From Heterodera schachtii (Eukaryota; Nematoda; Chromadorea; Rhabditida; Heteroderidae): a stretch of 64,000 nt of DNA. The DNA is taken from NCBI GenBank assembly GCA_023374025.1, contig SIJG01000102.1:107342-171341 (forward strand), written 5' to 3'. Within the stretch, counting starts at the first letter, position 1. Every line of letters starts with the position of its first letter. The notes under the pieces were generated by a model, which was not told the DNA's origin, made no database searches, and worked only from the letters and a program-made list of their open reading frames with translations. The translations under genes and the position numbers were made by a program. Positions 23,273 to 33,976 of the stretch are shown piece after piece.

Positions 23273-24475
23273 ATGCCAAATCAACCAAAGCCATTTTGGG
23301 CTTCTAGTGCAGAAGCAAGACGAAAGCGAAAGGAATGGCGCCAGGAGCGGGCTCAAAAAGGCGGTTTCAACGCCAAAAAGTAATGAATTTTGACAAAATA
23401 TTCATTTCCATTAAAAACCAATTTTTGCAGGTCCATGGCAAACTACAGAAGCTTCATTAACAACTGGCGAGGGAACATCGACCGAGACAATGCCATCGAC
23501 TTCGAATGCTGAGCTCCGTAAGAGCAAAAATCACAATTTTTTGAGATAATTTGCAATTTAAGGCCACCAGTCAAACCCAAGGCCACTTTCAACAACTCCG
23601 ATCAGGCGCCATGTCCGCGTACGGCCAACAACTACCGACAAAACAACGGGCACCGATTTTCGCGCAGCAGTCCAGTCGACCCAAACGGTCCTGGAAACCG
23701 TCGAAACTGCCACCCAAACAGAAACAGGTAAAATCGGTGATCAGACTTTCTAATCAAATTGTCACCCAAAATTTCATTTTCAGAGCTTGCGTCAATTCAA
23801 AAGCTGTGCGCAGAGCTTAACAAAGCGAAACGCCGAATTGCGACGCTTGGACGACAGCTGCAGAAGAAAACTGAAGAGGTGAACATGCTCAAAAAGCGAC
23901 CAGCAGTGGAAAAGAAGGGCAAACTCAAGAGGGTCAGTTCATTGGATGACTTGTCAAGGCAGAGCCGGACAAAACGTGCTAAGGAAATAGCGCGGAACCT
24001 CAGCCATCTCTTCCGACCCGGTCGATTACTTCCTAATTTCTTATTTTTATAATAACTGCTTTATTTTCAGGCACTCCAATCCCCGAAATCAACAAAGTTG
24101 TGAGACAGGCCCGTCACCAAGCCAATTTCATTTCGCCCAAAAAGCCACCCGGAAAATGGACCAAAAGAGGCCGAACAAGGAGACAAGAACGGATCAGTCC
24201 AATCCTGGACATCCAAGTCACACTGATCGCCCATGCTCCAGACTTTGCCAAGCGCTGGGGATGGTTCGCATGGATTAGTGAACAGGGCATCGAACATCTT
24301 CACCACGTCTTGAACAAGCAGGTTGAAAAACAGTCGCTTTCCTAGTGAAAAATCTTTTTTTTTTTTTCAGTCCGAGCGATTCAAGCGATACAAAGGCGAC
24401 GAACTGCTGCTGAAGATCGGAGAACACCAGACATTACTCAATTCTATTTTCGACAGACATATTGGACTCTTTTGA
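23273..24475 (+). CDS. Transposase-derived protein without a visible catalytic core
   Basis: The first exon starts MPNQPKPFWASSAEARRKRK and is strongly basic. Later exons (about 23563-23729, 23784-24021, 24071-24323 and 24371-24475) join in phase. They encode a Ser/Thr-rich linker, a coiled coil ('LASIQKLCAELNKAKRRIATLGRQLQ'), a basic segment ('SRQSRTKRAKEIARNL'), and a C-terminal block with 'WFAWISEQGIEHLHHVLNKQ' ending in a TGA. The SEQGIExxH...N tail is a pattern I associate with C-termini of uncharacterised nematode DDE-transposase-like proteins. No DDE domain fits between coiled coil and tail. The join between exon 1 and exon 2 is off by one base in my reading, so either a frameshift or another splice is involved. 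Confidence 0.5.
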
Positions 24476-24753
24476 TCAATAATTGTTAGGAATCATTGAT
24501 ATTTATTATTCGGTTTTGTTAAAATATTGTTCATTTTATATTTTTTTGATCAAATAAACCTTTCAAACACCAATTATCAACTAAGAATTATGTTTGATTA
24601 GATTTTATCAGTTTGGAATAAAAAGATTTTTGAATTTGGCGCCCTCGTTTCAATACTCATTTTTTTTTTATAATGTTAGGCAATTTTGTCAAAATGATGA
24701 TATATGTCTGCTGTTGATCGTCTGTGCCAGCATTCTTTGGTTCTTTTATGACC

Positions 24754-25760
24754 ATGTCAAAAAACGACGACGCCTTCGCAAAAAAATGTAAAAAATTAAA
24801 CCAAAAAATTTTTGAAAATTTCAAAAAATTATTCAAATTTTTCAGTTTTATCTGTGGCGATTGTTGGCTTTTGGTGTTCGATTTCCTTGCGCCTTCCCAA
24901 CTTGGCCTCGAAATTGCACTGGTCAACCGCCGCTTTGACTTCATCATAGACGAACATTTCAAAACACGCAAATGGACGTTGGGCAAAGAATTGTTAATTA
25001 CTTGGAAAATTTGCAGAAAAAGTTGCCCCAAGCAAATGCATATTTGCGATTCCGACAAAGGAAAAGCATTGCCAATTCCGCAAAATTCGTTGCCAACCAA
25101 AGTGATCGGATTCAGCAAATGCATTCAGATCAAGTAAAACTGATTACATAAATTGAAAATTTTTCATAATTTTCTGCACTTTTCAGTTACATCGATCAAA
25201 ATGTCGTCGCATTTCTCCGCCGTTTTCACCGTCTTTTCGGCACTTGTGCAACAGCTTTGAACATTACCACTGAAATGTTCGCATTTTGGACTACTTTTTG
25301 CGCAACATTTGGCCAATGTTCTGCGGTTCCATGCATTTTATGTTCTTGAACGCCACCATTTTTCGCCAGTATGCGCCAATTTGCCCCGTCATTGCTCAGC
25401 AATTGTCCATCTCTCTTCGGTGTTGCCGTGTCAAACAACGACATTGTGCCCGCTTTTCCGCCCGATGACAGTGCCAATGCGTCGGATGGTCAAGCGGTGG
25501 CCAAATGGTTGTTGACGCCCCATCCGAACGGTGTCCCGAAGCGGCTCAAATGCTCTGTTAATTCAATGGAGGAGGAGCAATGGACTTCAATGATTGGACA
25601 ATTCAAAGCGGTGATTATCCCCGATTTAATTGGTTTTTCTATGATTTTTTGTCCCATTTTTTAGGCATTTTCCAATGCTTCTTCTCCGGCTACTTTTCGC
25701 ATTCACTTTCCGTCGTCTTCTCTGCTTGACTTCATTGTGCCACGCAGCCTAACCCAATAA
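24754..25760 (+). pseudogene. F-box-like family member with two frameshifts (gene B)
   Basis: Same exon plan as gene A: 'ICGDCWLLVFDFLAPSQLGLEIALVNRRFD' (24846-25133), then 25187-25610 and 25665-25760. In the middle exon one base is lost near 25290 (before 'YFLRNIWPM') and one T is gained near 25369 (between 'FRQ' and 'MRQFAPSLL'), so no single frame spans it. The last exon stops early after 'RSLTQ' and lacks the usual C-terminal half. The candidate first exon (24754-24787) does not splice in phase, although reading through the intron stays open. A decayed copy is the simplest reading. Confidence 0.7.
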
Positions 25761-25913
25761 ATGCCTAGCGATTGTTTAAGATTAATTGTGATTTTTTTTA
25801 GTTCAAAATTCGGTACTTTACGGTTATCTGTGTCCAGATTTTCGAAAAATTTTTTTGTGAGATAAACTTGTTTTAGAGGTTTTCAAGGTCGGGGAAACCG
25901 ATTCTGGCATCTG

Positions 25914-26853
25914 TTTTGACCCAATTCGAACCCCGAACTCTGATTCGAACAAAAAAGTCAAAATCCATTTTTCAAAAAAATTCACATTTTATGCACAAAA
26001 TCGCTTCACAATGCCACGACGACGACTCGTATAACCAAAAAATGCCACGGCGACGACTCGTACAACTAAAAAATGCCACGGCGACGACTCGTACAACCAA
26101 AAAATGCCACGACCAGGAACGCACAATGCAAAAATGCCACGACCAAGACCATATAAAAATGCCATGTTTTTGGTTGTTCGGCCTTGGTCGTGGCATTGTT
26201 TGGCTGTACGCGTCGTCGTAGTGGCTTTTTTTGGTTGTACGAGTCGTCGTCGTGGCATTGTTTGGTTGTACGAGTCGTCGTCATGGCATTTTTTGGTTAT
26301 ACGAGTCGTCGGCGTGGCATTTTTTGGTTGTACGAGTCGTCGTCGTGGCATTGTTTGGTTGTACGAGTCGTCGTCGTGGCTTTTTTTGGTTGTACGAGTC
26401 GTCGTCGTGGCATTGTTTGGTTGTACGAGTCGTCGTCATGGCATTTTTTGGTTATACGAGTCGTCGTCGTGGCGTTTTTTGGTTGTACGAGTCGTCGTCG
26501 TGGCATTGTTTGGTTGTACGAGTCGTCGTCATGGCATTTTTTGGTTATACGAGTCGTCGTCGTGGCGTTTTTTTGGTTGTACGAGTCGTCGTCGTGGCAT
26601 TGTTTGGTTGTGCGAGTAGTCGTCGTGGCATTTTTTGGTTATACGAGTCGTCGGCGTGGCATTTTTTGGTTATACGAGTCGTCGTCGTGGCATTTTTTAG
26701 TTGTACGAGTCGTCGCCGTGGCATTTTTTGGTTATATGAGTCGTCGTCGTGGCATTGTGAAGCAATTTTGTGCATAAAATGTGAATTTTTTGAAAAATGG
26801 ATTTTGACTTTTTTTGTTCGAATCAGAGTTCGGGGTTCAAATTGGGTCAAAAC
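25914..26853. mobile_element. Fold-back element filled with a 31-bp minisatellite
   Basis: About 90-bp terminal inverted repeats: TTTTGACCCAATTCGAACCC at the left faces GGTTCAAATTGGGTCAAAA at the right, continuing through CAAAAAATTCACATTTTATG. Inside, units of about 31 bp (GTGGCATTTTTTGGTTGTACGAGTCGTCGTC type) are inverted on the left (about four units, 26005-26110) and direct on the right (about nineteen units, 26165-26755), meeting at a hairpin near 26150. Because 31 is not a multiple of three, all frames stay open for long distances; the resulting Arg/Val/Phe-rich open frames are not treated as genes. Confidence 0.85.
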
Positions 26854-27041
26854 AGCGAAACGGGCCAGTTGCGTCTGGCCAGTTGCGCAGGAGCTTTTCC
26901 TTCTTGCGGATTCTGGAACATACACCGAAAATGGGCGAGACGGACAACAGCGGTGTGTTTTAAGGGGAGCTTTTCACATATTTTTTAAATTTAAGAATTC
27001 TGATTTTTGGCCGGCTTTCTTTCGGAAATTGGGCTTCCGAA

Positions 27042-28095
27042 ATGAAGTACATTTACGCTGACGGAACATTTGCAAGTGCGCCGACGCTCTTTTCGCAACT
27101 TTACGTCATTTTGGCGCGGTACTTTTTTGCCAATTTGGTTTTTTTTAATGGTTTTTCTCCCAATTTCAGTCGTGATAAATGGGTGTTTCCTGTCCTTCAC
27201 TGCCTGCTGACATGCAAGTCGCAGTCCACGTATGAAAAGATGTTTGACATGGTCCGCAACCGATGGCCAGCATTTGCACCGAAAAACGCATCCATGGACT
27301 TCGAACAGGCGATGGTCAACGCACTCCGCGCAAAACATCCACAATGCTCAATCAACTTTTGTCTCTTCCACTTGGTGCGCAACATGAAATCTCGCCTAAC
27401 AGACGAACAAACTCGCGTAAGCAAAATAAAAATTTTTTTGATTTTGAAAACTCAAATTTAGCGTTTCAAAACCGACGCTGCCTTTGCACAAGCTGTCAAA
27501 ATGATCACTTCGCTGGCGTTTGTGCCGCTTGAGGACCTCACACCGGCACTGGCAGCCCTAGAAGATCATCTGCCGGATGAGCTTGAGGGAGTTCTCGATT
27601 GGTTGGTTGAATTTATTTTTTTTTCACTGTCATTAGTAATTTTAAAGGTTTGTAATCAACTACGTTGGACGGCTTCGCAACAACGGCACACGCACCCGCC
27701 CATTGTTTCGTCCCGAAGAATGGAGTGTGTATGAGCGCACAATGAACAGCACCGACCGCACAAACAACTTCGCCGAAGCGTACCATCGCACGTTGCAACT
27801 TGCGATCGGACATGGACACCCCCCAATATGGAAATTCATCAACATTTTACGAGAGCACCAAAAAATAATCGACGTGGACTTCGAACATTTCCTCGCCGGA
27901 AATGCTCCGCCTCCGAAAGCAACGCGTTACCGAGAAGCGGACAGACGAATTTTGAGGATTCTGGAGCGCTACAATCGAGAAAAAGAGCAGCAGCAAATTG
28001 AAAATGATCACCAATATTGCCAAAACCCAATTAATCCGAATTTGATTAATGAAATGCTTAGGGGAATTTCCAGCAATTACCAAATGAATCAATGA
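27042..28095 (+). CDS. MULE transposase-domain protein, N-terminally short
   Basis: Exons 27042-27118, 27170-27416, 27462-27601 and 27648-28095 join in phase to 303 residues. 'IYADGTFASAPTLFSQLYVI' carries the first catalytic Asp of the MULE/RNase H-like domain. 'MDFEQAMVNAL...CSINFCLFHLVRNM' fits the second Asp region and the CxxH-like motif, and 'NSTDRTNNFAEAYHRTL' with 'PPIWKFINILREHQ' matches the conserved tail. MULE proteins of this type usually begin with a FLYWCH zinc finger; none is visible in 26890-27041, so the DNA-binding part is lost or lies elsewhere. Clean introns and an intact frame argue that the core was recently functional. Confidence 0.7.
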
Positions 28096-28231
28096 TTTTC
28101 TTTTTATTTTGTATTATTATTTAGTTGTTATTTTCGTTTTAATTAAAATAGATTTTTTGTAATTCTCTATATGTACTTAATTTAATTAATACAAAAATTA
28201 TTCTCTCAAAAATTGTATCCTTTGAAAAATA

Positions 28232-28633
28232 GGGGTCGATAGCAGTTCGTACAATGGCGTTTCGTACAATTTCAAATGGGAATAGCCATAACTTTTTTGT
28301 TCGTCAGTCAATTTCTTCAAAATTGGGATCAATCGAAAGCTCTACGTGTTTTGAAGCTATCATTAAGCAAAAGCTAAGCGATTAATCATCTCACCAAAAA
28401 GTTATGATTTATAAGACTTAAAAATTCAAGAAAATCCTGATTTTTTGTAAACTATAAACCATAACTTTTTGGTGAATTGACTAATCGCTTAGCTTCTGCT
28501 TAATGATAGCTTCTAAACACGTAGAGCTTTCGAATGATAACAATTTGGAAGAAATCAACCTACGAACAAAAAAGTTATGGCCATTCCCATTTGAAATTGT
28601 ACGAAACGCCATTGTACGAACTGCCTTGACCCC
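28232..28633. mobile_element. Fold-back element
   Basis: GGGGTCGATAGCAGTTCGTA and mirrored TACGAACTGCCTTGACCCC define the ends. The arms share ATGGCGTTTCGTACAATTTC, AAAAAGTTATGG and CTAATCGCTTAGCTT-type segments in inverted order. A related iterated TTCATACAATGG sequence lies near 59529-59585. Confidence 0.75.
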
Positions 28634-28677
28634 GAAAAATAGATTCAAAAATGTTTGAGACGCAACCGGCCCCTTAA

Positions 28678-28787
28678 GTACTAAGACGCAACTGGCCAGA
28701 CGCAACTGGCCAGACGCAACTGGCCCAAGACGCAACCGGCTCCAGACGCAATCGGCCAGACGCAACTGGCCAGACGCAACTGACCCC
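28678..28787. repeat. 14-bp minisatellite CAGACGCAACTGGC
   Basis: About eight imperfect tandem units with CGCAACTGGCCAGA periodicity. Two inverted copies lie at 26866-26893 on the other side of the MULE transposase gene. Confidence 0.8.
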
Positions 28788-28970
28788 TACCGCCTCTTCG
28801 TGCCATTCATTCATTTCCCTATATTTTCCTACCATTTTGTTGCTGCACTCAAATTGTTCCCTTGGAAAATTTTTTTGTTTTTTTTCGTCGTGGCACCTAA
28901 AAAAGTACAAGTGCTGAAAAAGCGTTAAAAGTTGGTAAAAATTCAATTATTTAGCGAAATTATCCTTTTA

Positions 28971-30887
28971 ATGGCACCGTCCGTCAAAAAGAAAAAGTTT
29001 TCTTCCGACAACCGTCGGCACATTTGTGAAAATAAACCGCAATCGTTGGGTTCATTTGTCACATCAATTGGAAAACGGCGAAGTGTTCGAGTGGCAACGA
29101 AAATGAATCGAACTTTGAGGAAAATGTGAGAAAAATTTTTTTTTTTTTTTGTAATACTCTAGCGCAGCCCCCCCCCCCTCTGATTTTTCGAAAAAATTTT
29201 TTTTTTATGTTTTACGAGGTTTTAGGGTTCGCTGATCATGAATCCGGCACCCATTCAGACCAATTCCGAGACCCGTACCCGAATTCGAACAAAAAACCAA
29301 AAACTCAAATTTTTAGATTCTTAGTCAAAACTTAAATTTGTCGTTTTAAGACCGCTCAACTTTATTTTTCCTCCCATTTCAGTTGGATTTGTAATTACGT
29401 GTGGCTGGACATTCTTCCATCTTTTGACCATGCCCAACTTGGTCTCCAAATGGCATTGCTTTCTTACCGTTTCAATGCTTTGGTTGACGCACATTTTGAT
29501 GGCAAAACGGAATTTACGCTTTGGAAAACAATAAAAATACGAAAGCAAATTGGAGTGCCGAAATCGGTGTTGACCAATTATGCCGATTCTGTGCATTTTC
29601 CATTGGCCGACCATCCGCCGTTGCCCAGCAAAATTCGCTTCAAAGACCTTCGAATTTCGTAATTCAAAATTCAATGAATTTTAACTGATCAAAGCATCAT
29701 CCTTTTCAGGTACATCGATCACTCTGTCATCGCATTTCTCCGTTCCAATCAAGAAATTTTCGACAGAACTGGCACCAATTTTAGTCTGTGGATTCCGTTT
29801 TCACACGAAAATTATACCCAGCGGATTTGGAAGGTTTTCATGCGTGAAATGTGGCCCATTTTTGCGCCAAACATTCGCCATTTGCGCATTTCTGCTGATC
29901 ATTTGATCAATTTGCGTCGTCTCATATCACCAACAATTCTCACCGATCTCAAGCAATTGAACACAATCGATTCCGGTCATTTGTATCCTGCTTTGATCGC
30001 TGATGATGGGCCAAATGCAACTGCTGGCCAAGCGTTGTCCAAATGGTTGCACACGCCGAGAAAAGACGGGCAACCGAAGCGATTGTATTGCATAGATTGT
30101 GATTATACATGGATGAGTGTCAATGGCTGGGTCGTCAAGTTCAAGGAGGTCAAAAGGACTATCATTTTTTAATAGCTACCTATTTTTTCCAATTGTTTCA
30201 GGCATTTCTCCGTGCCACCACTTCTGTCAACTACAAAATTCGTCTTCAACTTTACAAGTCAACGAAACTTAAGCCATTTGAATCGGTGAATGAACGGACT
30301 AAAGAACAGATGACATTGGTGAAAGTAGGCGAGCGTGGAAAAGCCAATGTTGTTTGGCTGTTGGAGCGATGCAAAATTGGGGGAACGGCGCCGACGGTTC
30401 AGTGGGAGGACGAAAATTCGAACAATTTAAACAATGTCCATTTTACGTTTTATGAAGCTTCTTGCATTGGGTGAGAGAAAGAGTGAAATCAGCTTTTGCT
30501 TGGGCTCTATTTCAGTTTATACGACCATAAAATAATTTGACAACTTTAATTTATGGCCAAAAAAGTTTATCTGGCCATAATTTTTTTTTAATCATGACAA
30601 AAATTTTTTGAAATTTTGCAGAATAACAGAATAATCTTGGGGCTATCGAATTTTACCAAGAATATTGAATTCGGATGTTTCTATTGATTAGTACATAAAA
30701 TTTGCCAAATTATTTTATGGCCGTGTGAACTGCAATAGAGCCCCCCTTGTGCTTTTATTGATGTCGATCACATTTATTTTTTCACATTTCATTTAGGCGA
30801 TTGTCTCCACCAAATGCGGATCAGCAGATGAACTTCAAAGGACGTCCAAAAATGAGTGCCGGGCCCAGCGGAAGAAAAATTGAATGA
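28971..30887 (+). CDS. F-box-like protein of an expanded nematode family (gene C, intact)
   Basis: Exons 28971-29125, 29383-29658, 29710-30148, 30202-30470 and 30797-30887 splice in phase to 409 residues with a TGA stop. The N-terminus is strongly basic. It is followed by 'VWLDILPSFDHAQLGLQMALLSYRF' (F-box-like), 'FPLADHPPLPSKIRF', 'YIDHSVIAFLRSNQEIF', 'MWPIFAPNIRHLR', 'SPTILTDLKQLNTIDSG', 'GPNATAGQALSKWLHTPR' and a C-terminal domain with 'FESVNERTKEQMTLV'. It is the most complete family member here and gives the template for judging genes A, B and D. Intron 4 holds a 240-bp MITE. Likely an SCF ubiquitin-ligase adaptor if the F-box binds Skp1; the substrate is unknown. Confidence 0.75.
30502..30743. 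mobile_element. MITE in intron 4 of F-box gene C
   Basis: Left end GGGCTCTATTTCAGTTTATAC and CCATAAAATAATTTG mirror CAAATTATTTTATGG and GCAATAGAGCCC at the right end. It lies wholly inside the intron 30471-30796 and leaves donor and acceptor intact. Confidence 0.7.
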
Positions 30888-31656
30888 ATTTTTTGGAAAT
30901 GGCAAATGATTGATCATTAGGAATGGAAATTGATCTGCTGGATAATTGCCCCTCACATTTATGTATTGTTGCTTCTTTCATTTGAATTTGTTTGTTCTGT
31001 TGAAAACAGGTGGTTCCCCGCCCCTGTCGTTTCCCCAGAAAAAAAAAATAAAACTTTCAAACTTAGAAATAAAATACTAGAAAATTTTCAGCCTTTTTTA
31101 ATTTTATGAGATTAATTTACTATTTTTTTCAAAAATATTTCAAAAAAATATGCTGAAAAAACGAGAAATTTTTACACTGTTAAGGATGATTATTGCGGGG
31201 GGAGCGGGTCGCCGGCGAAGGGGGGGGGGGGGGAAATTATCGAAATTTTAAAAAAATTAAAATTTATTGAAACTCCCAAAAAATTTTCCCCGGCAGCGCC
31301 TATCAGCACCGCCGTGCCACAAAATTCCTCTAAGATTTCAAAATTTGACCTAAAAATTGTATTTTTTTCAATGAAATCTGAAGAAAAAATATCAAAGTAT
31401 TCCAATATTTCTCGCGCGGCGCCTATCGCGGGATGGAGTCAATTCCGTCTAACCAACACCGTCTCAGCATCTTTTTCTTTGTTGAAAAAACTAAGCAAAC
31501 TCGAATTCCCGGTCCCGCTTAGCTCAAGTTGTCTGGCATATTTTTAGTATATATTTTGGTCTTTATGACATATTTTGGCAATAGCTTATTTAAAATTCGT
31601 CAAATTTTAAACGATCAAACTTTTCAACAGAAGAGAACGCCCTTTTGTTGCTTAAA
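30888..31656. other. Intergenic with GC-rich palindromes and a G run
   Basis: A 14-G run at about 31221-31234 and two GGCGCCTATC-type palindromes (31291, 31418). No supported gene. Confidence 0.4.
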
Positions 31657-32748
31657 TCAAAAAGTAAAATATATTTTACTATTGTTATTTACATTTTTGA
31701 TCGCAAATTTGTTGATCCAATTATTAAGTGTTCGGTAGCTAACATTAAATTCCTCAGCAATGGCATTTTTCGAAAGATGAGGATTCATCTCAATCATTTG
31801 TAGATATTTTTTGACTATTTTTATTTTTGCCGAATCGTCATGACAATGATTGCTATCTGAAAACATAAATAAATTTTTAAATAATTTCCAAAAACAAATC
31901 AATTTTTTAATAATTTAATGTTCCTAATTAATCTTATGAGGAGATTTATTTGTTAAAGATCAGTTTTACAATCACTATGTTTGTATTCATAATGCAGCAA
32001 TAAAAAAAATATTTTAATTATAGTAAGAGGTAACAAATTTTCAACTAAATAAACTAAAAATTTTCCGTGCCAATAGCGCAATTTTTAAAATAATTAAATT
32101 TAAGCAATTTTGGCGACAATAAAGAAAATTTGCTCTTCCCAATATGATGCGGCCCAGTCTGAGAAAATAATATTGGCCAAATATGTAATCAAAAAAATTA
32201 TTATTAAATGGCACAATAAGAATCGTCCTACAAAATTTAATAAATATCCTCTGAAATACACCTTCCGAAACAATACAAAACAAAAATTAAATTTTCGGAA
32301 AATTGATGAAAATTATCCTTGAATTTACTTGTCATGCCAAAGTCCTTTTTCCATTGGCATATCCTTGAACGGCTTATGCCCAATTCATTAGCAATTTGTT
32401 GGTCCATTTCAAAAGCCGTTTTTGCGATGGATTTGCCTTTCATTTGGCTTTTCATTTCGTCAAATTGCTGTACAATTTTGAATTTTTGTTCTTTGGAGTA
32501 TCTTTTGATTTTGGTTTCTTAATAAATAAAGCATAAATATTTATTAATTTGTTTTAATTTATGCTATTAAATTTACTTGCGTTAATTCTTTTTCTTCCAA
32601 TCATAAACTGTTCGCTCATGTATGCCAAAAGTGTTGGCAATTTCTTTCTCTAGCATTTTCGTTGGCATTTTTTCATTCTCCAAATGTTCTTTTAATTTGA
32701 AAAATTTCTTCGTAATTCTCTTCTTTTCGTGGTCAGACAATTTTTTAG
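31657..32748 (-). pseudogene. Tandem helix-turn-helix module gene, one exon per module, likely broken
   Basis: Three exon-like blocks each encode one module. Block 1 (32585-32748) has 'EKEIANTFGIHERTVYDWKKK', block 2 (32329-32517) has 'DQQIANELGISRSRICQWKKDFG', and block 3 (31657-31856) has 'KNAIAEEFNVSYRTLNNWINKF'. Blocks 2 and 3 join in perfect phase (1+2). Block 1 hits TAA after WKKKN. Removing one A from the A5 run would restore both the frame and the phase to block 2, so it is one base from an intact reading. The pattern I-A-x-x-F/L-G/N-I/V-S...W-K-K is a homeodomain-like/transposase-type HTH. No N-terminal signal exon was identified upstream. Confidence 0.5.
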
Positions 32749-33213
32749 CTGAAGTTTAATTATTTTAAATTCAAAAAATAAATAAATTTTAGTGATCCCA
32801 AAACAGGTAAATGCAATTTTCAATTGATTTTGAAAAATTTTATATTATTTTAAGTATTTGTAAATTTTTTGAATTTTGTATAATAAAATTTGAAATAGGC
32901 TTCTTTTGTAGAATAAGAGGGGACGGATTCAAAGTCACAAATATTCAAACTATGTACTTTTTGTTGCTTTTGCCTGGGCTAAGCGCACTTTCTCTTCCGT
33001 GGAGCTCATTCCTCGCAACAATTTGGCTAAAAGTTTAATTTTAGACTAGAAAATAGGGATATTTTCTAAAAAAATATAGAAACTATTTTAAGATTATCAC
33101 TCTATATTGAGCTAATTTTTCACCAAAAAATAGAAAATTTCCTCTCCCTCCCATTTTTGTATAAAATTTAATTAATTTTACATAAAAATAATGTATTTCT
33201 TCCATCCTTTCAC

Positions 33214-33976
33214 TCAAATCCATGCTCCATTCTTGCCATTTTTGGGGTCAGCTTTTCTGTTGGGAATACCTCTTGATCTCTTTTTGGTTAAATTCACTCT
33301 GTTTTCTTGTTCACTATCTGTGAACGAGGAATCTGTGAAAAGCAAAATTTCATTATAAAAGGTTCTCAATATGAAAAACTGTCTTACCTTCATTATAAAC
33401 ATTATTATAATCACCATCACCTTCGCTATTATCATAATCATCATTAGCATCTTCCTCAATTTGATAATCATCATCGGTGGTATCTGTTTCTAATTTATAA
33501 CAAATTAAATTAAATTATTTAAATTTCATTTTACCTGTTGAACTGTTTTCAGAGCATTCATTTTCCCAGTTTAAAGTCCTATTTTCCTCTTCTTTATACA
33601 GCGGTTCTCCAACATTGAATTCTTCCTTTTTTACTTTTATGCTTCTTCCATATTTTGTCAAATGATTATTTTCTCTTTCACTTTGTTGCTCCTTTTTCAT
33701 TTTTGGCTTTTCATTTTCATATGATTCATTTTTTACGACAGTTTTTCCATAATTCATTGGCAATTCATACGGTTCAGCTTTGATTGTTGGCACTCCGTTT
33801 TTGGCAATTTCAATTGGCTCCTCTTTGACTTTTGTTGGTACCATACTTTCACTTTTAAATTTTTGGTCGTCCTTGTTTATGTGTTTCCAAAGTTCGTCAA
33901 AAAAATCCTCTGAAGTCGTCTGACATTCATAAAAATTATGAATAAAACAAATAAAAATGCACATAAAATATTTCAT
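33214..33976 (-). CDS. Small secreted protein with five SUMO-consensus motifs and a basic patch
   Basis: Exons 33535-33976, 33388-33489 and 33214-33332 join in phase to 220 residues. The N-terminus MKYFMCIFICFIHNFYEC looks like a signal peptide. It is followed by 'EDFFDELW', similar in position to the IFGxxW motif of the neighbouring family. Residues 50-118 contain VKEE, IKAE, VKNE, MKKE and VKKE, all fitting the psi-K-x-E SUMOylation consensus; two are followed by Pro as in synergy-control motifs. Exon 2 is highly acidic (Asp/Glu/Tyr/Asn). Exon 3 has KKRSR near residue 198, a possible nuclear localisation signal. Signal peptide plus nuclear-type features suggests a candidate host-nucleus effector, which is inference. 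No known family is recognised. Confidence 0.6.

Larger units (their letters stand above)
26866..28787 (+). mobile_element. Candidate MULE-type DNA transposon
   Basis: A MULE transposase gene (27042-28095) is bracketed by GCCAGTTGCGTCTG iterations in inverted orientation: two copies at 26866-26893 and about eight of the opposite strand at 28678-28787. Long iterated inverted ends suit Mutator-like elements. A separate fold-back element (28232-28633) sits between the gene and the right iterations. I could not find a 9-bp target duplication, so the limits are tentative. Confidence 0.4.

Noticed and set aside
26104..27061. Long open frames rich in Arg/Val/Phe/Cys on both strands across the minisatellite
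   Set aside because: The 31-bp period keeps every frame open and the peptides are just the repeat read in three frames; the repeat sits inside a fold-back element.
28660..28790. CRISPR-like short repeats
   Set aside because: Units are contiguous 14-mers without unique spacers in a nuclear eukaryotic context; this is a minisatellite.
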